64,000 nucleotides of DNA from Branchipolynoe longqiensis (GCA_030323885.1 CM059199.1:74423050-74487049), one strand, 5' to 3'. Positions 1 to 10,669 are shown, counted from the stretch's first letter. The notes: a model not told the origin generated them from the letters alone. Translations and numbers: made by a program.

Positions 1-451
1 AACGTCGTGTGTTGGCATGTGGATCACAATGGCTTTTAGAGTTAATTGATCCACGTAGATTTCAGTAGCTTCTGGAACTCAGAACATCGACCAAGCAATG
101 CTGGTAATGCATATATGTGTGTGTACATTTCAGAACACTCCAGGGCTGTGTTCAAGTGTGCGGCTTGGAGAAATTCCAGACGTCGCACTAGTCTGAACGA
201 CATTTAGCTGTCGGGTGCCTCGAAAAGGGTGGCCTCTATATCGTGCAGCCATTTGCAATTGAAAGAACAGCTCTGATTGGATGAAACTCATGGATATTTT
301 GGAGGCGTTTTTGGCTCCTACCCGAAAAGTCAAATCTGAGGTACATGTTGAACGCAGCTTGGCCAAAAAGATGTTGAGGAGCCATCACAGAGTCGACTCT
401 GCGACATACCCTGAAGGCGGCCCAGGTCATTTCAATAGTTTCTGGCACTCA
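1..451. other. Intergenic; one unit of a ~100-bp repeat
   Basis: No recognisable gene. Bases ~50-145 are one unit of a ~100-bp repeat (upstream-type segment with 'ATTTCAGTA', then 'CAGAACATC', then 'GTACATTTCAGAACA') that occurs as two tandem units at ~1695-1895, on the far side of the MITE cluster. Short open frames at 130-366 and 281-583 resemble nothing I know; the second runs into the MITE end. Confidence 0.5.
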
Positions 452-1694
452 TGGCCCTGTCAATTTACCACGCTTTTCGCCGGTGCGCCGCCAACGCACA
501 AAATCACTTTTAATCGTCGGGACACGTCAAACTTTTCGGCGTCAGCACAACGTATTAGTAGCGTGCGGCAGACGTTGTGGTAACGTATATCGATGTGTGC
601 AAAAAAAAGCAAAAAAGTGTTGGCGCACCGTCCTGATATGACCTTATACCCCTGTCACACTATGACGTAACAAGCAAATGTAAGCCTGATATGATCATGT
701 TTCGTCATTACGTTGACGTATGTTGGGTTACGTTATGATGATGTCAGAATGACGTTAGACTGACGTTGAGCTACGTCATGTTACGTCATGTTACGTCGGC
801 ATGCGTCAAAGTTTTGAACCTGTTCAAAACTTTCGACGTAAATCGAACGTAAGGGTTTACGTTCGCCTTATGTTCTGTTCACGTTCAGTGAATGTCAATG
901 ACATTAAACGGAGGTTAATCAAATGCTGCTCACTACGTGCAACTACGTTCCACTACGTTGACCCACATTAAACCTGGTGGAAACGTCCACGCAGCGTAAT
1001 GGGAACGTCAGGAGAATGTCAGGAGAACGTCAGGAGAACGTACATTCAACGTACGTTCAATGTTTTGCCACCGTGTCATGATGTATGTAACATCAAGTAA
1101 TGTAGTTCTGGCGATGGAATAACATTCATAACGTTCCGTGAGCGTACTGATGTTGTCCTCTTTCGTTGAATGACGGTATCACTATGCTTTACCGACGTTA
1201 CGCTCTCGTCAACTATGCTGCATCCATGTTCAACTTGTGCCCAAATTTGCATACTTCGCCGAGAAGTTCAACGTTCTTCACATTCTCCCTATGCTGACGT
1301 CGTTACGTCATAGTGTGACAGGGTCTTTAGATGTAGCTAGGATGTAAAACAACAAAGCAACAGTTTGCCGCAATGTGTGGGCATGACCCTAACACATGCA
1401 CGACGTGTGCTTGGCGTTCGCATAATGTTATTCCAGCGCATCCAACATATATTGATGCGCCCCTAACATCGCCATAATGTTGGCACCCACGTGTTCTCGC
1501 ACATTGAATGTTTTGTGCAAGCACAAAACTTCGCCGATACCGTGCCGCGTGCCGCTGACCGTCGACGTAGAACAACGAATACCAACACGCGCCTACCACC
1601 CGTGTAACGCTTCCTGACATATCCTGACGTTGCGCCAAAAAATCACATACCTCGACACGCATTGGCGAGAAGCGTTGTAATGTGACAGCACCAT
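452..1694 (-). mobile_element. MITE, subfamily II (SINE-core type), split by another MITE
   Basis: The left end TGGCCCTGTCAATTTACC and the right end GTAATGTGACAGCACCAT are inverted copies. The sequence is the reverse complement of the elements at 18574-19148 and 46379-46955: it shares the 'ACTTTTCGGCG' block near the left end and the 'GTTTTGTGCAAGCACAAAAC' palindrome at ~1513. Its centre carries a fragment of the SINE-V tail ('CCTGATATGACCTTA' before the insertion, 'TTAGATGTAGCTAGGATG' after it). It is interrupted exactly there by the element at 647-1326. Subtracting that element leaves ~560 bp, the same size as the other two copies. No transposase is present, so it is non-autonomous. Confidence 0.75.
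647..1326. mobile_element. MITE, subfamily I (ACGT-rich), nested insertion
   Basis: Inverted termini TACCCCTGTCACACTATGACG and CGTCATAGTGTGACAGGGTCT are flanked by a TTA duplication at 644-646 and 1327-1329. The interior is packed with ACGT/ACGTTA motifs and has a central near-palindrome 'GTTTTGAACCTGTTCAAAAC' (~812-831). It has no coding capacity. TIR plus TWA target site fits a non-autonomous PIF/Harbinger-like transposon, although no transposase is here to confirm that. It sits inside the SINE-derived core of an older MITE of the same superfamily. Confidence 0.85.
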
Positions 1695-1970
1695 CAGAAC
1701 ATCAACCAAGCCACGCTGGTAATGCACATATATCGGAGTACATTTCAGAACATACCAGGTGCCAGTAAATTTCAGTACTTTCTGTCACACAGAACATCAA
1801 CCAGGCCACACTCTTAATGCACATATATCTGAGGATGTATGTGTACATTTCAGAACCCACTGCGTACCAGTAGATTTCAGTAGATTCTGTTACACAGAAC
1901 ACAAGCCAAAGCCGAGGTGTGTACATTTCCTGTTTTTTTGTACATTGTGTACCTTGTGTACATTTCACCA
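1695..1970. repeat. ~100-bp tandem repeat, two units
   Basis: Two tandem units of about 100 bp start 'CAGAACATCAACCA', continue 'GTACATTTCAGAAC' and end in a 'CAGTAGATTTCAGTA'-like block. A third, separated unit lies at ~50-145. The tail (1920-1975) has short repeats of 'TGTGTACATTTC'. Open frames here are incidental. Confidence 0.65.
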
Positions 1971-2103
1971 CCCACCAGGACTGGGAGAAAGAAACAGAGA
2001 AAGGCATTTAGGGGCGCCCTGGTACAAGGCGAACAAGTAATGGGCGGGGAGACCGGGCTTAGAACCCGCCTTTGAAACCCAATATCCAAGTCGCACCTAA
2101 ATG

Positions 2104-2757
2104 TGGTGGCTCTATCAGAGAGCGTGTATATAAACAGATGAGAGGGACAACTCCCATACTAGACCGTGTAACAGCTGTCGACTGTGGCGCTCCAAGTGGT
2201 GGTTGTTGAACAGTATATGACACAGCTGTCAAACTCAAGGCATTGTCAATGGCCTTGAGCAATCTTCGTACAGACAAAGTGAAATATCTCTAAAACTACA
2301 CTACATAGAAACAAATTGTATGGTACACATATAGAAAACATATTTAACAATGAGACTATATTAAATTTACATGGCTAGGGTTCTGTATTTCTATCAATTT
2401 TGAATAAAATACACGTTTTGCACTACACATACGGCAAACTCAAGGCATTGTCAATGGCGGTGAGCAATCTTCATACAGAAAACGTTAAATATCTCTAAAA
2501 CTACACCACATAGAAACAAACCGCTTGGAACACATATAGAAAACATGTTTACCAAAAGGATTATATTAAATTGATAAGGTTAGGCTTCTGTATTTCTATT
2601 AATTTTGAATAAAAACAAATGTTTTGCACTGCGCATACCGGCAAACTCAAAGCTTGTTCAACACTAACCGCCAGGAACGCCACTGTAGCCTGTGTTACCG
2701 ATTTTCGCGGGAGTTGTCCCTCTCATCTGTTTATATACACGCTCTCTGGCTCTATAT
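2104..2757. mobile_element. Foldback/MITE-like element with 40-bp inverted arms and internal tandem duplication
   Basis: Arms at 2116-2155 and 2709-2748 are perfect inverted copies over 40 bp, and both contain TATATAAA. Between them a ~206-bp unit starting CAAACTCAAGGCATTG is tandemly duplicated (starts at 2230 and 2435, with a partial third start at 2642). No target duplication was resolved and there is no coding capacity. The superfamily is unknown. Confidence 0.75.
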
Positions 2758-2798
2758 AGGCCAAGTAGTGAAGTGAGATTCTGGGGGAGGCAGCGAAT

Positions 2799-3182
2799 AT
2801 GAACCGTTGATATCAGAGAGCCTGCTCCTGGTATGCATGCAATCTGCGGGGATCACCGGCAATGTTTGGGAGAAAAGTACTTAATTGCATCCGTCCGCGA
2901 CACAAAGAGAAAAGTGTTCAGCTTCCTGAAATGTAGCAGTCGTGAGCAGGTGAAATTATCTTAAGTTTGTGTAATCGGACGCTTTTGAGTCTATGAACCG
3001 TTGATATCAGAGAGCCTGCTCCTGGTATGCAATCTGCGGGGATCACCGGCAATGTTTGGGAGAAAAGTACTTAATTGCATCCGTCCGCGACACAAAGAGA
3101 AAAGTGTTCAGCTTCCTGAAATGTAGCAGTCGTGAGCAGGTGAAATTATCTTAAGTTTGTGTAATCGGACGCTTTTGAGTCT
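2799..3182. repeat. Tandem duplication, ~190-194-bp unit x2
   Basis: Unit 1 (2799-2992) and unit 2 (2993-3182) start 'ATGAACCGTTGATATCAGAG' and are almost identical. The second lacks 4 bases (TGCA). The near-identity points to a recent duplication. A TRIM lies only 9 bp downstream. Confidence 0.9.
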
Positions 3183-3191
3183 AGTGATATT

Positions 3192-4016
3192 TGATAGTGG
3201 TCTGCACCTGACCTCGCTAGGCAAGTTCTCACATAACAGTAGAGCGTGGGGAGTGTGTTGATATCAGGAGCCTAGGTGGTAGTAATGGTTAGCACACTGG
3301 CCCGGAATGCAAAAAGATGTGGGTTCGAGTCCCGCTCTAGGCGCAGTATTTCCCATTTTCATCACCCCCACGACACTGGTTGCCGTGATCAGGATCCTGT
3401 ACAAGCTTTGCGCTGTATGGTTGTTGAACCTACCCTGTGTATGTATGTGTTAGTGCATTGCCTGTATGTATGTAATTGTAAGCATTACAAGACTTACAAT
3501 TCCAGGGGACGAGTGTAGTGGTCTGCACTGACCTCTCAGGCAAGTAACCACATAGACAGGTAGGCGTGGGGAGTGTATTGATATCAGGGAGCCTAGGTGG
3601 TGTAATGGTTAGCACACTGGCCCGGAATGCAAAGAGATGTGGGTTCGAGTCCCACTCTAGGCACAGTATTTCCCATTTTCATCACCCCCACGACACTGGT
3701 TGCCATGATCAGGATCCTGTACAAGCTTTGCGCTGTATGGTTGTTGAACCTACCCTGTGTATGTATGTGTTAGTGCATTGCCTGTATGTATGTAATTGTA
3801 AGCATTACAAGACTTACAATTCCAGGGGGACGAGTGTAGTGGTCTGCACTGACCTCTCAGGCAAGTAACCACATAGACAGGTAGGCGTGGGGAGTGTGTT
3901 GATATCAGGGAGCCTAGGTGGTGTAATGGTTAGCACACTGGCCCGGAATGCAAAGAGATGTGGGTTCGAGTCCCGCTCTAGGCGCAGTATTTCCCATTTT
4001 CATCACCCCCATGACA
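3192..4016 (+). mobile_element. TRIM retrotransposon, three-LTR tandem form
   Basis: LTR1 3192-3375, interior 3376-3513, LTR2 3514-3695, interior 3696-3834, LTR3 3835-4016. The array begins TGATAGTGG, ends CATGACA, and is flanked by a perfect TATT duplication (3188-3191 and 4017-4020). After LTR1 and LTR2 comes C then TGGTTGCCGTGATC or TGGTTGCCATGATC, a slightly altered tRNA-His-type primer site. The interiors end in the purine tracts AGGGGACGAG and AGGGGGACGAG, abutting TGTAGTGG. Each LTR holds a tRNA-like module (first one 3270-3342). One target duplication around three LTRs implies a single insertion followed by LTR-LTR unequal recombination. Confidence 0.88.
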
Positions 4017-4139
4017 TATTTAAAAAAAAAATTAAATTTAAAAATAAAAGAAGATAACATATTATTAGCTTCATCATTGCTATCTACATTATTTCAGTTT
4101 GAATTAAGCTTGATTATAAATTGTTAATTTTTTGGAGAT

Positions 4140-4420
4140 ATTTGGCTGGTTGGTTGGTGGTAGAAGTTTGATGTCCTGGCAACAGCTAAGGTCATATTGG
4201 GACGAAGTTAGATTTGGTAAGCATATTGAAATGCTAAACACTGTAGCCTTCAAACAGTGGGATGCTATATTTAATTTACGTAGCATGCCCTTCTAATGCT
4301 CACACTGGTGGCGACTTCTTACTGCTGCCCCACTGGGAAATCATGCTGTCAGCACCATGACCCGATAGCCAACTCAGTCATATTATCCTGACACTGAACA
4401 GACCAGTCCTTGCGAGATGT
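4140..4420 (-). mobile_element. SINE-V remnant, broken
   Basis: Bases ~4150-4200 match the family's tail (here 'GATGTCCTGGCAACAGC') and 4290-4420 match its body ('CTGCCCCACTGGGAAATCA', 'TATTATCCTGACACTGA'), with unrelated sequence in between. The tRNA head is missing. Confidence 0.65.
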
Positions 4421-5327
4421 CACGTCGCATCAGACGAATGCAACACCTTATGGATAGAGACACTCAATGCCTCAAATCTGCATAGCAAATAACCTGAGCG
4501 ATAATAAGATGATTAAGGTTTCACGATGACATTGCCAACTAACACCTCCTCAAGCGCCAAAGAGAGTTGCGTCATTGCTTATTAATGCCTTTGAACACTG
4601 GCGGTGACACCATTTAATTGTAACCGGCTGGGTGGGGGGGTGTGTGTTTGCTTTGGTGTTTTTTTTTTAAACGCATCTTTAATAGTTCAGCCTTTTAGTC
4701 ATCGATTTAACCGCTCTGCGCGTGCGCTTGTTGCTGATTCCGTAATTTGACCTTACCACAATAAACACAGTAAATACCCTGGCGGTTAGTTTTCTGGACG
4801 CGGCCTGCCACCTGGTGGTAAAATGGTGGCGCGCTCGGTTTTACATTTAGTGCGTTCAGCTTGGATCAGTAAGTATGTTGTCTGGCTCCTCTTCCCCCCC
4901 CCCCCCCTCCCTGGCCCTCCATGAGGAGATTTGAAGTAGTGACGCTCTATCAGCAGTCTGGGTGGCATAGTGGTCATGACGCTTCGCCGTTGAGGACCAT
5001 TTAACTGAATATATGAATGACAAATTAAAGAGAAGGCGGGTACACGAATTAAGCGAACAACTACATAGATCAGGCATACGCATTTAGCTAAAAAGGCTAC
5101 ATGATTCGCTGGCTTAAATGTATTTGAGATATATATGTTGAGGGACTGTTTCTTTGCAACTGAAAATAAACATTGCATTTCGAGCGAACCTCGAACCCAT
5201 AATGCTGCCATCCCACGGCTGACTCCCTAACCACTAGTCTATGCAGGTTCCCTGATGAAATTAACATGCCTATCCACACGGCTACATGTGAAGGTCAGTT
5301 CGCCTCACTACTACAATGTAACAGAAT
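4421..5327. other. Intergenic with two tRNA-like stretches
   Basis: No gene is recognised. On the minus strand 5170-5245 has tRNA-like boxes ('TAGACTAGTGGTTAG' and 'GGGTTCGAGGTTC') and may be the head of a decayed SINE. A weaker A-box-like 'GGTGGCATAGTGGTCATGA' lies at ~4961 on the plus strand. There is a C tract at ~4897. The 141-aa minus-strand frame at 4786-5211 has no recognisable domain. Confidence 0.4.
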
Positions 5328-5647
5328 TGTCCTGGGAGTGATGAAAATGGGAAATATTGTGCGCCTAGAGTGGGACTCGAACCCACATCTCTTTGTATTC
5401 TGGGCCAGTGTGTTAACCAGTACACCACCTAGGCTGCCTGATATCACCACACTACCCATGCCTACCTGTCTATGTGGTTACTTGTCTAAGAGGTCAGTGC
5501 AGACCACTACACTCGTCCCCCTGGAATTGTAAGTCTGTTAATGCTTACAATTACATACATACAGGCAATGCACTAACACATACATACACAGGGTAGGTTC
5601 AACAACCATACAGCACGTAGTTTGTACAGGATCCTGGTCATGGCACT
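5328..5647 (-). mobile_element. TRIM fragment (LTR plus interior)
   Basis: LTR at 5328-5511 (ends TGTCCTGG and CCACTACA as read on plus), followed by ~135 bp of interior that stops at 'GGTCATGGCA', just short of the second LTR. The tRNA-like module is present in reverse with the B box GGGACTCGAACCC. No matching target duplication exists because one end is lost. Confidence 0.8.
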
Positions 5648-5783
5648 ACGCTCTTGTACTGTATTATATGGTCAATACAGGTGTTCAAAGATGGACTGCC
5701 TAAAAGAAAGTTAATCTAAGAAGAAATCCAATGGAACTCGCGCCTCAGGGACATCCCCTTCTCCTCCTTCCTGATCCTCCTTA

Positions 5784-6119
5784 AGGCCCCCGTCACACCT
5801 CGGCGGATTGAGCAACGGACAGAATTGTCTAGTCCGGTGGGGTTTGGGCATGATAAGTATCAAAATGTATTCAAATGTGGCAAAATGTTGCGATATCGGG
5901 TCAAAGGACGCGGGACGAATGGACATGAAACAGACATGAAACGGACATTAATGGATAGCCAACAGACGAAACAAACTCAAACCGGCCAAGAACCATAGAC
6001 GTCAATCCGTTCCAAATTTTGTGCATGTTCAAAACTTGTACGGACAACAAACCGGACATCAACAGACTTTGTTTGGTTTCTTTCCGTTTCCTCCAATCCG
6101 GTGATGTGTGACAGGGCAT
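5784..6119. mobile_element. MITE, subfamily III (GGAC type)
   Basis: Ends AGGCCCCCGTCACACC and GGTGATGTGTGACAGGGCAT, with TTA on both sides (5781-5783, 6120-6122). It contains the subfamily's 'GCGGATTGAGCAACGGACAG' start, the central 'TTGTGCATGTTCAAAAC' block and a 'CAATCCGGTGATGTGTGACAG' end like 32032-32455. It is shorter than that copy (336 bp against 424) and non-coding. Confidence 0.8.
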
Positions 6120-6417
6120 TTAAAGCCCCCCCCCTCCCCCATACATTGTCTCTCTCAGCGACCCCCCCTTTCCCATGAGCCCCCGCGGTTTCAGCCCTCC
6201 TTCCTGACTTAATTCCCCAACTCCCTGTACTACTCACAAAGGAAACCTGTATTGTAATCACCTCGCCTTATTCAGTCAGCTCCTTGTTTTCTATGATACT
6301 CACTTATACTTATTGAGCTACCTCGTGTTTTAAAAGCCTCTACCACCAAAACCTCAACTCCATGGTGGCATCCTCCTCCCGAATTAAGCTAGCATCTCGT
6401 TGAAAAGGTAATGTGTA
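6120..6417. other. Intergenic, C-rich tracts
   Basis: Contains poly-C tracts around 6127-6170 but no recognisable gene or repeat. Confidence 0.4.
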
Positions 6418-6600
6418 GTCAGAGGAAGGACTGTGTTTTCTCAGTGTCAGGATAATATGACTGAGTGGGATATCGGGTCACGGTGCTGACAGCATGATTT
6501 CCGAGTGGGGCAGTACTAGAAAGTCGTCAAGAGTGTATGCTGTCACAAGTCGGTACCCATCCTGATATGACCTTAAATGTTGCCAGGGCGTAACACGCCA
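6418..6600 (+). mobile_element. SINE-V, 3' half
   Basis: The body and tail are present ('CAGTGTCAGGATAATATGAC', 'GTCACAAGTCGGTACCC', 'CCTGATATGACCTTAAATG') but the tRNA head is missing. The tail 'GTTGCCAGGGCGTAACAC' is a variant of the family end. Confidence 0.75.
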
Positions 6601-6652
6601 ACAAGCAACAACGTGTAGTCAGGTCAGACATCACACACACAGTACTGTACCA

Positions 6653-6988
6653 GACGGGGTGGCCTAATGAGTTGAGCATCCGTCTCCTGTTTTCGTAGAT
6701 CGAGGGATCCGAAACCATGAGTTCAATGGTTTGAAACCTGGTCGAGTCAAACCAATGACTTAAAAATTGATACTTGTCACTTCCTAGCCTGGTGCTTGTC
6801 ATTACTAGGATAGGGCAAGGACTGGTTCACTCAGTGTCAAGATAATGTGACCTAGTGGGATATCAGGTCATGGTGCTGGTGGCCTGATTTCACAGTGGGG
6901 CAGCACTATAAAGTTGCCATGAGTGTGCACTGTCACATTCTGATATTACCTTAGATGTTGCTAGGACGTAAAACAACAACAAACAAAC
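6653..6988 (+). mobile_element. SINE-V, near full length
   Basis: The tRNA-derived head ('GGTGGCCTAATGAGTTGAGC', then 'CTGGTCGAGTCAAACC') is followed by the body ('TTGATACTTGTCACTTCC', 'GGATAGGGCAAGGACTGG') and the tail ('CCTTAGATGTTGCTAGGACG'), ending in an A/C-rich 'AAAACAACAACAAAC'. This is the best local reference for the family. No A box/B box pair is intact, so the copy is probably inactive. Confidence 0.8.
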
Positions 6989-7314
6989 ATCACACCGCTC
7001 TTCTACCGTATGACCTTTGCGACAGCAGGGGTGTATTTACATGTATCATTGGTGACCTATTTTCACCGGACGGCAGTTATATCACGTGGGGTCACGTGAC
7101 AAACCCGCCAGACCAGTGCAGGGGGTTTCAAGTTTCAAGCTCCGATCATTTCGTGTTTCTGCCATTTTCTGAGATAAATGGATCATGTTGATCAAACTAG
7201 CCTAGCTTATTTCAATTTGAATATTAAATGGTTAACATGGGAGAAATGTGAAGTTCAAGAAATGCAGGGTGCCATTTTGGCTGTATTAAGAAGGAAGGTG
7301 TGGTGCGATGAAGG
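6989..7314. other. Intergenic, nothing recognised
   Basis: No repeat family or domain seen. A 78-aa frame at 6955-7191 overlaps the SINE end and is not convincing. Confidence 0.4.
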
Positions 7315-8231
7315 GGGGAGAAAGGGAGGAGAATAGGAGGTCTCCATGGAGGCAGGTGGAGGGAGGAAAGAGAGGAGAGGAGAGGAGAGAGGGAGTGATG
7401 GGAGTCTGGGAGGGGAGAGGAGGAGGGTAGAGGAGGAGGGGCGGGGGAGAGGAGGAGGGGAGTCGGAGAGGAGGGGAGAGGGGAGGGGAGGGAGGAGAGC
7501 AGAGGATACTGGTGAGGGGAGGGGAGTGTTGAGGAGAGCAGAGGGGAGGGGAGGGGAGAGGAGGTATGGGAGGGGCGAGGAGCGAGAGAGAGGACTAGTA
7601 GAGAGAGGAGGTTAGCAGTGGAGACTCAAAGAGCAGAGGAGAAGGTGAGGAGAGAGAGAGGAGTAGAAGAGGAGAGCAGGGAGAAGAGGGAGGAGAATGG
7701 AGAGGAGTGAGGAGGAGATGGAACGGGCAGAGGAAGGAAACCGGGGAGGAGGGGAAGACGAGAGGCAGGGGGAACTGGATATAGAGGAGGAAAGCGGGAG
7801 TGGAGGAGGAGGGGAGAAATAGGAAATTGGAACCAGGAAAGGGATTGGGTGTCGAGTAGAGGACGAAGGACGGAAGGAGAGGAAGGGGAGAGGAGCAGGG
7901 GAGCAGAGTAGGGGGAGAGCAGGGGAGGATGGAAGGAGGAGGAGGAGAGGAGGGGTTTGGAAAAGGGAATGAGAGGAGAGAGAGAAGGAGAGTAAGGGTG
8001 AGGAGAGGGGGCCAGAGAAGGAGAGTGAGCATGAGGAGAGAAGAGCGGGTGAAGGATAGTAAGGGTGAGGAGACGCGAGTGGGAGACGGAGAGTACGGGT
8101 AAGGAGAGGGGAGCGGGAGAAGGAGAGTGAGGGTGAGGAGAGGGGTATGGGAGAAGGAGAGTGAGGGTGAGGAGAGGGGAGCGGGAGAAGGAGAGTGAGG
8201 GTGAGGAGCAGGGAGCGAGAGAAGGTGAGGG
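7315..8231 (+). repeat. Purine (G/A) satellite
   Basis: Over 900 bp of almost pure G and A on the plus strand. From ~7980 it resolves into a ~34-bp unit of the type 'GGTGAGGAGAGGGGAGCGGG' + 'AGAAGGAGAGTGA'. It runs directly into the assembly gap. Mirror-like homopurine DNA of this kind can form triplexes. Long open frames across it are low-complexity artefacts. Confidence 0.9.
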
Positions 8232-8731
8232 NNNNNNNNNNNNNNNNNNNNNNNNNNNNNNNNNNNNNNNNNNNNNNNNNNNNNNNNNNNNNNNNNNNNN
8301 NNNNNNNNNNNNNNNNNNNNNNNNNNNNNNNNNNNNNNNNNNNNNNNNNNNNNNNNNNNNNNNNNNNNNNNNNNNNNNNNNNNNNNNNNNNNNNNNNNNN
8401 NNNNNNNNNNNNNNNNNNNNNNNNNNNNNNNNNNNNNNNNNNNNNNNNNNNNNNNNNNNNNNNNNNNNNNNNNNNNNNNNNNNNNNNNNNNNNNNNNNNN
8501 NNNNNNNNNNNNNNNNNNNNNNNNNNNNNNNNNNNNNNNNNNNNNNNNNNNNNNNNNNNNNNNNNNNNNNNNNNNNNNNNNNNNNNNNNNNNNNNNNNNN
8601 NNNNNNNNNNNNNNNNNNNNNNNNNNNNNNNNNNNNNNNNNNNNNNNNNNNNNNNNNNNNNNNNNNNNNNNNNNNNNNNNNNNNNNNNNNNNNNNNNNNN
8701 NNNNNNNNNNNNNNNNNNNNNNNNNNNNNNN
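8232..8731. other. Assembly gap (500 N)
   Basis: Exactly 500 unresolved bases, the usual placeholder size, lying inside or at the end of the purine satellite. The true length of the satellite is therefore unknown. Confidence 0.99.
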
Positions 8732-9081
8732 TATCGGTTTCCCAAACCCCCAGGACGGTGTTGGGTTAGATTCCTGCCTCTGTTTAAGCAATCTCGATTT
8801 TCCTGGAGAGGTGTTCATCGATGGCTGAGAGTCAGCAGTTAATTGCTGAGTAAGCACAGTAGTGGTGCGGTTGTAATATAGTTAAATACCATGATGTTGT
8901 ATAGTGTAAGCCAGGCATGGAAATGGGATGTAGCGCATACCGTGGCTGAAAGCTGTCACGGTTGGCTGCACCTGCCCAAGCGGTAACCCAATAAACCCTG
9001 CCAGTTAAGCTGGAAAGTACCCGAATAGAGTAGTTCCAGATTCTGCCGATATATGTCACTAGCTTAACTGGAGAGGTGCAT
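8732..9081. other. Intergenic with a block shared with 9750-9803
   Basis: The block 'GTTCCAGATTCTGCCGATA' ... 'GTCACTAGCTTAACTGG' near 9033-9070 recurs at ~9765-9803. It is therefore a dispersed repeat, possibly part of an LTR, but no element ends could be drawn. Confidence 0.45.
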
Positions 9082-9549
9082 GTAATACGGTATGCAGGTA
9101 TGCAGGTATTGCAATACCTCAGGGGGTTTGACGCCCCTGCCTTGCAGAGTTGTAAACCACTGCCTTGTGGTACAGGTTCTTGACAGAACCGAAAGCTAAG
9201 GGAGCAAACCCTAAGCAGAAAACCGTGTCACTGTGGCAGCATTAAGGGTGGTTGATGTATGGAACTACCAACATCTCCCGACCAGCGACTGCAGGGACAA
9301 ATAGTTTTGCACCTGTCTGGACATGTTCTTGCCAGTGTGAAACCTCTATTTTCTCCCCGAGATAGTGCCGCTGGTAACTTGCAAAAGCCAGCAGCACTTC
9401 AACACTTTTGCAGGCAGCTTTCATGAAATAATATTAAGACCGACTCATGGACATCACTCTCATAGCAGAGAGCTAAATGGAGAGCGGCAGTCAAGTAATG
9501 AAAGCAGTCTTTGTCCCATCGCGACTGACAGCATGATGATGATGATGAT
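9082..9549 (+). mobile_element. SINE-L (shares 3' tail with a LINE)
   Basis: The head is 'GTATGCAGGTATTGCAATACC', the body includes 'GTGTCACTGTGGCAGCATTA' and 'GACATGTTCTTGCCAGTGTG', and the 3' end is 'GAGAGCGGCAGTCAAGTAATG' (split here for length) followed by an (ATG)n tail at ~9534-9549. The last ~80 bp match the 3' end of the LINE at 42483-42950, including the LINE stop codon and the trinucleotide tail, so that LINE probably supplied the copying machinery. The origin of the head is unknown: no convincing tRNA boxes were seen. Confidence 0.75.
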
Positions 9550-10170
9550 GCATATAATACGTGAAGAGAGCGGCAGTGAAATTCCAAAAGAAAATTACAA
9601 TACTGTTGTCTCTATTTATATATATTACAAGGATAAGAGCTTGAAGCCCGGTGCAATATGAATATCTGAATATGATGAAGCATTTTATTATTTGTCCAGG
9701 CATTCTTTATGGAGATATAGCATGTGAAATCATAGGCACTCAGGGTAATATACCCTAATGGAGTGGTTCCAGATTCTGCCGATAGATGTCACTAGCTTAA
9801 CTGGCGGGGGATTATTGAAGATTAATTGTAGGCCAATTGGGGGTGGGGCAGCCATGGTATATAAGCACTGTGCATTTACAATTAAAATTCCTTCTTCACC
9901 ACTCAACTGGTGTGTGCTTCTTATGTTCTCCTGTCTCAGGTTCAATACTATTTAATTCCTAGCTCCCATGTATTTAAACTGTCAATTCCAATAGTAAGAC
10001 AGCAGGAAGATCAGTGTTCCGGCGCTGACAAATGTCATATTCAGATGAATAAATACTTTACCAAAAAAAAAGAAAAAAGAAGATGTATGGGAGGAGAGCC
10101 TCCTTGGATCATTCGACTAATTTTGGGGAATATCTTCAAAATTCTAAATCTCGTTAAACCAAGGAGGACT
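9550..10170. other. Intergenic; repeat block with TATA-like sequence
   Basis: Repeats the 8732-9081 block at ~9765-9803. Downstream is 'GGTATATAAGCACTG' (~9857), a TATA-like motif. This could be the U3/R part of an unidentified LTR, but neither a TG...CA pair nor a primer site was found. A poly-A run sits at ~10061. Confidence 0.35.
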
Positions 10171-10175
10171 CATGT

Positions 10176-10470
10176 TCTCTGTGGCGGAGTGGTTAGAGTG
10201 TCTGACTTTTTTCTAGGTCAGACTCCTAATCTGAGGGTTGGCGGTTCGATTCCCCATACCCCCAGCTCTGCCAATTTGGATTTCCACCGCTGTGTATAAC
10301 TTACAGTGTCATCAAAGGCCTGTTGCTCTCATACCATGTCTATGTGGTGTGGGAGGTTAAAAATCCCTTGGATCGGCAAAAGTGTAGGCTAGGGCTTTCT
10401 ATCGACCAGCAGTGGAATGAGGAAGTCCAGTCGTCTATGACTGAAATTTCCCCTGCTTAAACAACTAATG
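10176..10470 (+). mobile_element. SINE-Leu (long-variable-arm tRNA-derived SINE)
   Basis: The head 'GGCGGAGTGGTTAGAGTGTC' ... 'GTCAGACTCCTAATCTGAGG' ... 'GGCGGTTCGATTCCCC' has A and B boxes and an extended arm as in tRNA-Leu or -Ser. The body ('CTGCCAATTTGGATTTCCAC', 'GAGGTTAAAAATCCCTTGG', 'GGGCTTTCTATCGACCAGCA') and end ('CCCCTGCTTAAACAACTAA') recur at 29476-30752 (reverse), 35881-36125 and 44503-44765. Full-length copy. Confidence 0.85.
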
Positions 10471-10669
10471 GACCAAAAAATAAAAAATAAATGTACGGTG
10501 CCAACTCACCTCAAAGGAACAGGCGGGAGGACAACAGTACGGAAAGGAGAGGCCGGGGGCTTGGCAAGCCCCCAGAGGCCAGTGGAGAATAAGGGAACAA
10601 TTGAGACAAAAACTGATCGCAGCGTCATCTGTGCTGCCCCAATGACCTGCGCGATTAAGGCATTGATGA

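Noticed and set aside
3192..4016. Tandem tRNA genes or a tRNA gene cluster
   Set aside because: Acceptor and T arms fold but the anticodon stem is destroyed in all copies. The modules always sit inside a 182-bp LTR, so they are tRNA-derived promoters, not tRNA genes.
3192..4016. CRISPR-like or simple satellite array of ~321-bp units
   Set aside because: Copies elsewhere are bounded by 4-bp target duplications and have primer site and purine tract at fixed places, so they are retrotransposon structures.
7595..8857. Open frames of 377-420 codons spanning the N gap
   Set aside because: Half of each is unresolved bases and the rest is homopurine/homopyrimidine satellite.
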